A stretch of 5,722 nt of DNA. It comes from Desulfohalobiaceae bacterium (GTDB lineage: Bacteria; Desulfobacterota; Desulfovibrionia; Desulfovibrionales; Desulfothermaceae). Positions 5,238 to 5,722 of this stretch are shown piece by piece (position 1 is the stretch's first letter; each line of letters opens with the position of its first letter). The stretch covers positions 1-5,722 of the forward strand of contig JAIPER010000252.1 in the NCBI GenBank assembly GCA_021737115.1. The letters are read 5' to 3'. The notes under the pieces are model-generated. The model made no database searches. It saw only the letters and a list, made by a program, of their open reading frames with translations, and had not been told where the DNA came from. Position numbers and translations under genes: made by a program.

Positions 5238-5722
5238 CTATCCCCCGGCCCGGGAGACATCGAGGCGGACCAGCTGCAGCAGCTCCTCGTCCGGGAGCTC
5301 GGTCAGCTTGACCTCGCCGCTGCCGCTCAGGAGGCCCTCGGCCAGCTCCTTCTTTTCGTTGATGAGCCTGTCGATCCGTTCTTCAATCGTCCCGGTGGTC
5401 ACAAATTTATGTACGAGGACATTCTTTTTCTGTCCAATGCGGAAGGCCCGGTCGGTGGCCTGGTTTTCCACGGCCGGGTTCCACCAGCGATCAAAATGAA
5501 TGACATGGGAGGCCGCGGTCAGATTAAGCCCCGTGCCTCCGGCCTTCAGGGACAGAATGAAAAAAGGCGGTCCGTCTTCATCCTGAAACCTTTCCACCAG
5601 ATCCTTTCGCTCTTTGACCTTTGTCGAGCCGTGCAGGACCAGGCCGGAGCGGCCGAAAACACGGGTCAAATGTTCTTCGAGGGCAGGGATGATCTCCTTG
5701 AACTGGGTGAAGATCAAGGCCT
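5238..5722 (-). CDS. SNF2-family DNA-dependent ATPase/helicase, C-terminal part (N-terminus beyond right edge)
   Basis: The last 160 codons of a Swi2/Snf2 ATPase, ending at TAG (5240-5238); the frame remains open to the window edge. The second RecA-like lobe is visible: motif IV region ALIFTQF (visible residues 1-7), motif V LSLKAGGTGLNLT (56-68), the HFDRWWNPAVENQATDRAFRIGQ block (75-97) carrying motif VI with its arginine finger, and the conserved tail KFVTTGTIEERI that follows it. The pattern RWWNPAVE...RIGQ is diagnostic of SNF2 rather than of other superfamily-2 helicases. These proteins translocate on duplex DNA and remodel protein-DNA complexes. Motifs I-III and any N-terminal SNF2-associated domain lie outside the window. 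The leucine codon TTG at 5717 is internal, not a start. The SWIM gene directly downstream supports a functional pair. Confidence 0.95.
   Translation of the reverse strand, partial: ALIFTQFKEIIPALEEHLTRVFGRSGLVLHGSTKVKERKDLVERFQDEDGPPFFILSLKAGGTGLNLTAASHVIHFDRWWNPAVENQATDRAFRIGQKKNVLVHKFVTTGTIEERIDRLINEKKELAEGLLSGSGEVKLTELPDEELLQLVRLDVSRAGG

Noticed and set aside
1..5722. CRISPR array, tRNA/rRNA gene, insertion sequence or toxin-antitoxin pair
   Set aside because: No regularly spaced direct repeats, cloverleaf, transposase motifs or small paired genes were seen; apart from the short gaps, the window is filled by minus-strand genes of ordinary families.

Overview
Every gene in this window lies on the minus strand, so the transcription order runs from the high-coordinate end to the low-coordinate end. 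The sequence is GC-rich by eye, with dense ATGA-overlapped genes and good Shine-Dalgarno (SD) sites. This fits a Gram-negative proteobacterium-like host, possibly a Desulfobacterota/Desulfovibrio-like lineage. That placement is an impression from protein flavour, not a demonstrated assignment.

Layout in transcription order: (1) 5722-5238, the C-terminal end of a SNF2-family ATPase, cut by the window edge. (2) 5237-5070, a gap with a GC-rich palindromic block and an AT-rich leader. (3) 5069-4089, a SWIM zinc-finger protein with an unusual C-terminal Cro/XRE-type helix-turn-helix; SNF2 and SWIM genes are a recurrent bacterial pair. (4) 4000-3200, a HAD-superfamily (type IIB-like) phosphatase. 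(5) 3199-3048, a regulatory-looking gap with a candidate promoter, TGTCA/TGACA repeats and a small hairpin. (6) 3047-2037 phnD, 1966-1136 phnC, 1139-324 phnE (first permease) and 327-1 a second phnE, cut by the left edge.

phnD-phnC-phnE-phnE encodes a complete-looking ABC importer of the phosphonate/phosphite/phosphate class: periplasmic binding protein, ATPase and two non-identical permeases. phnC/phnE1 and phnE1/phnE2 overlap by ATGA, which suggests translational coupling. Between phnD and phnC lies a perfect 23-bp inverted repeat that starts at the base after the phnD stop codon. With no U-tract behind it, it is best read as an intercistronic mRNA-stabilising or processing hairpin that would set binding-protein levels above ATPase/permease levels. 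No C-P lyase, phosphonatase or phosphite dehydrogenase gene is visible, so the substrate is open; the upstream HAD phosphatase is the only candidate metabolic partner in view.

I do not see an unmistakably new system. The items most worth checking are the phnD-phnC hairpin, the SWIM-HTH fusion beside the SNF2 ATPase, and the HAD phosphatase coupled to a PhnCDE importer of unknown substrate.
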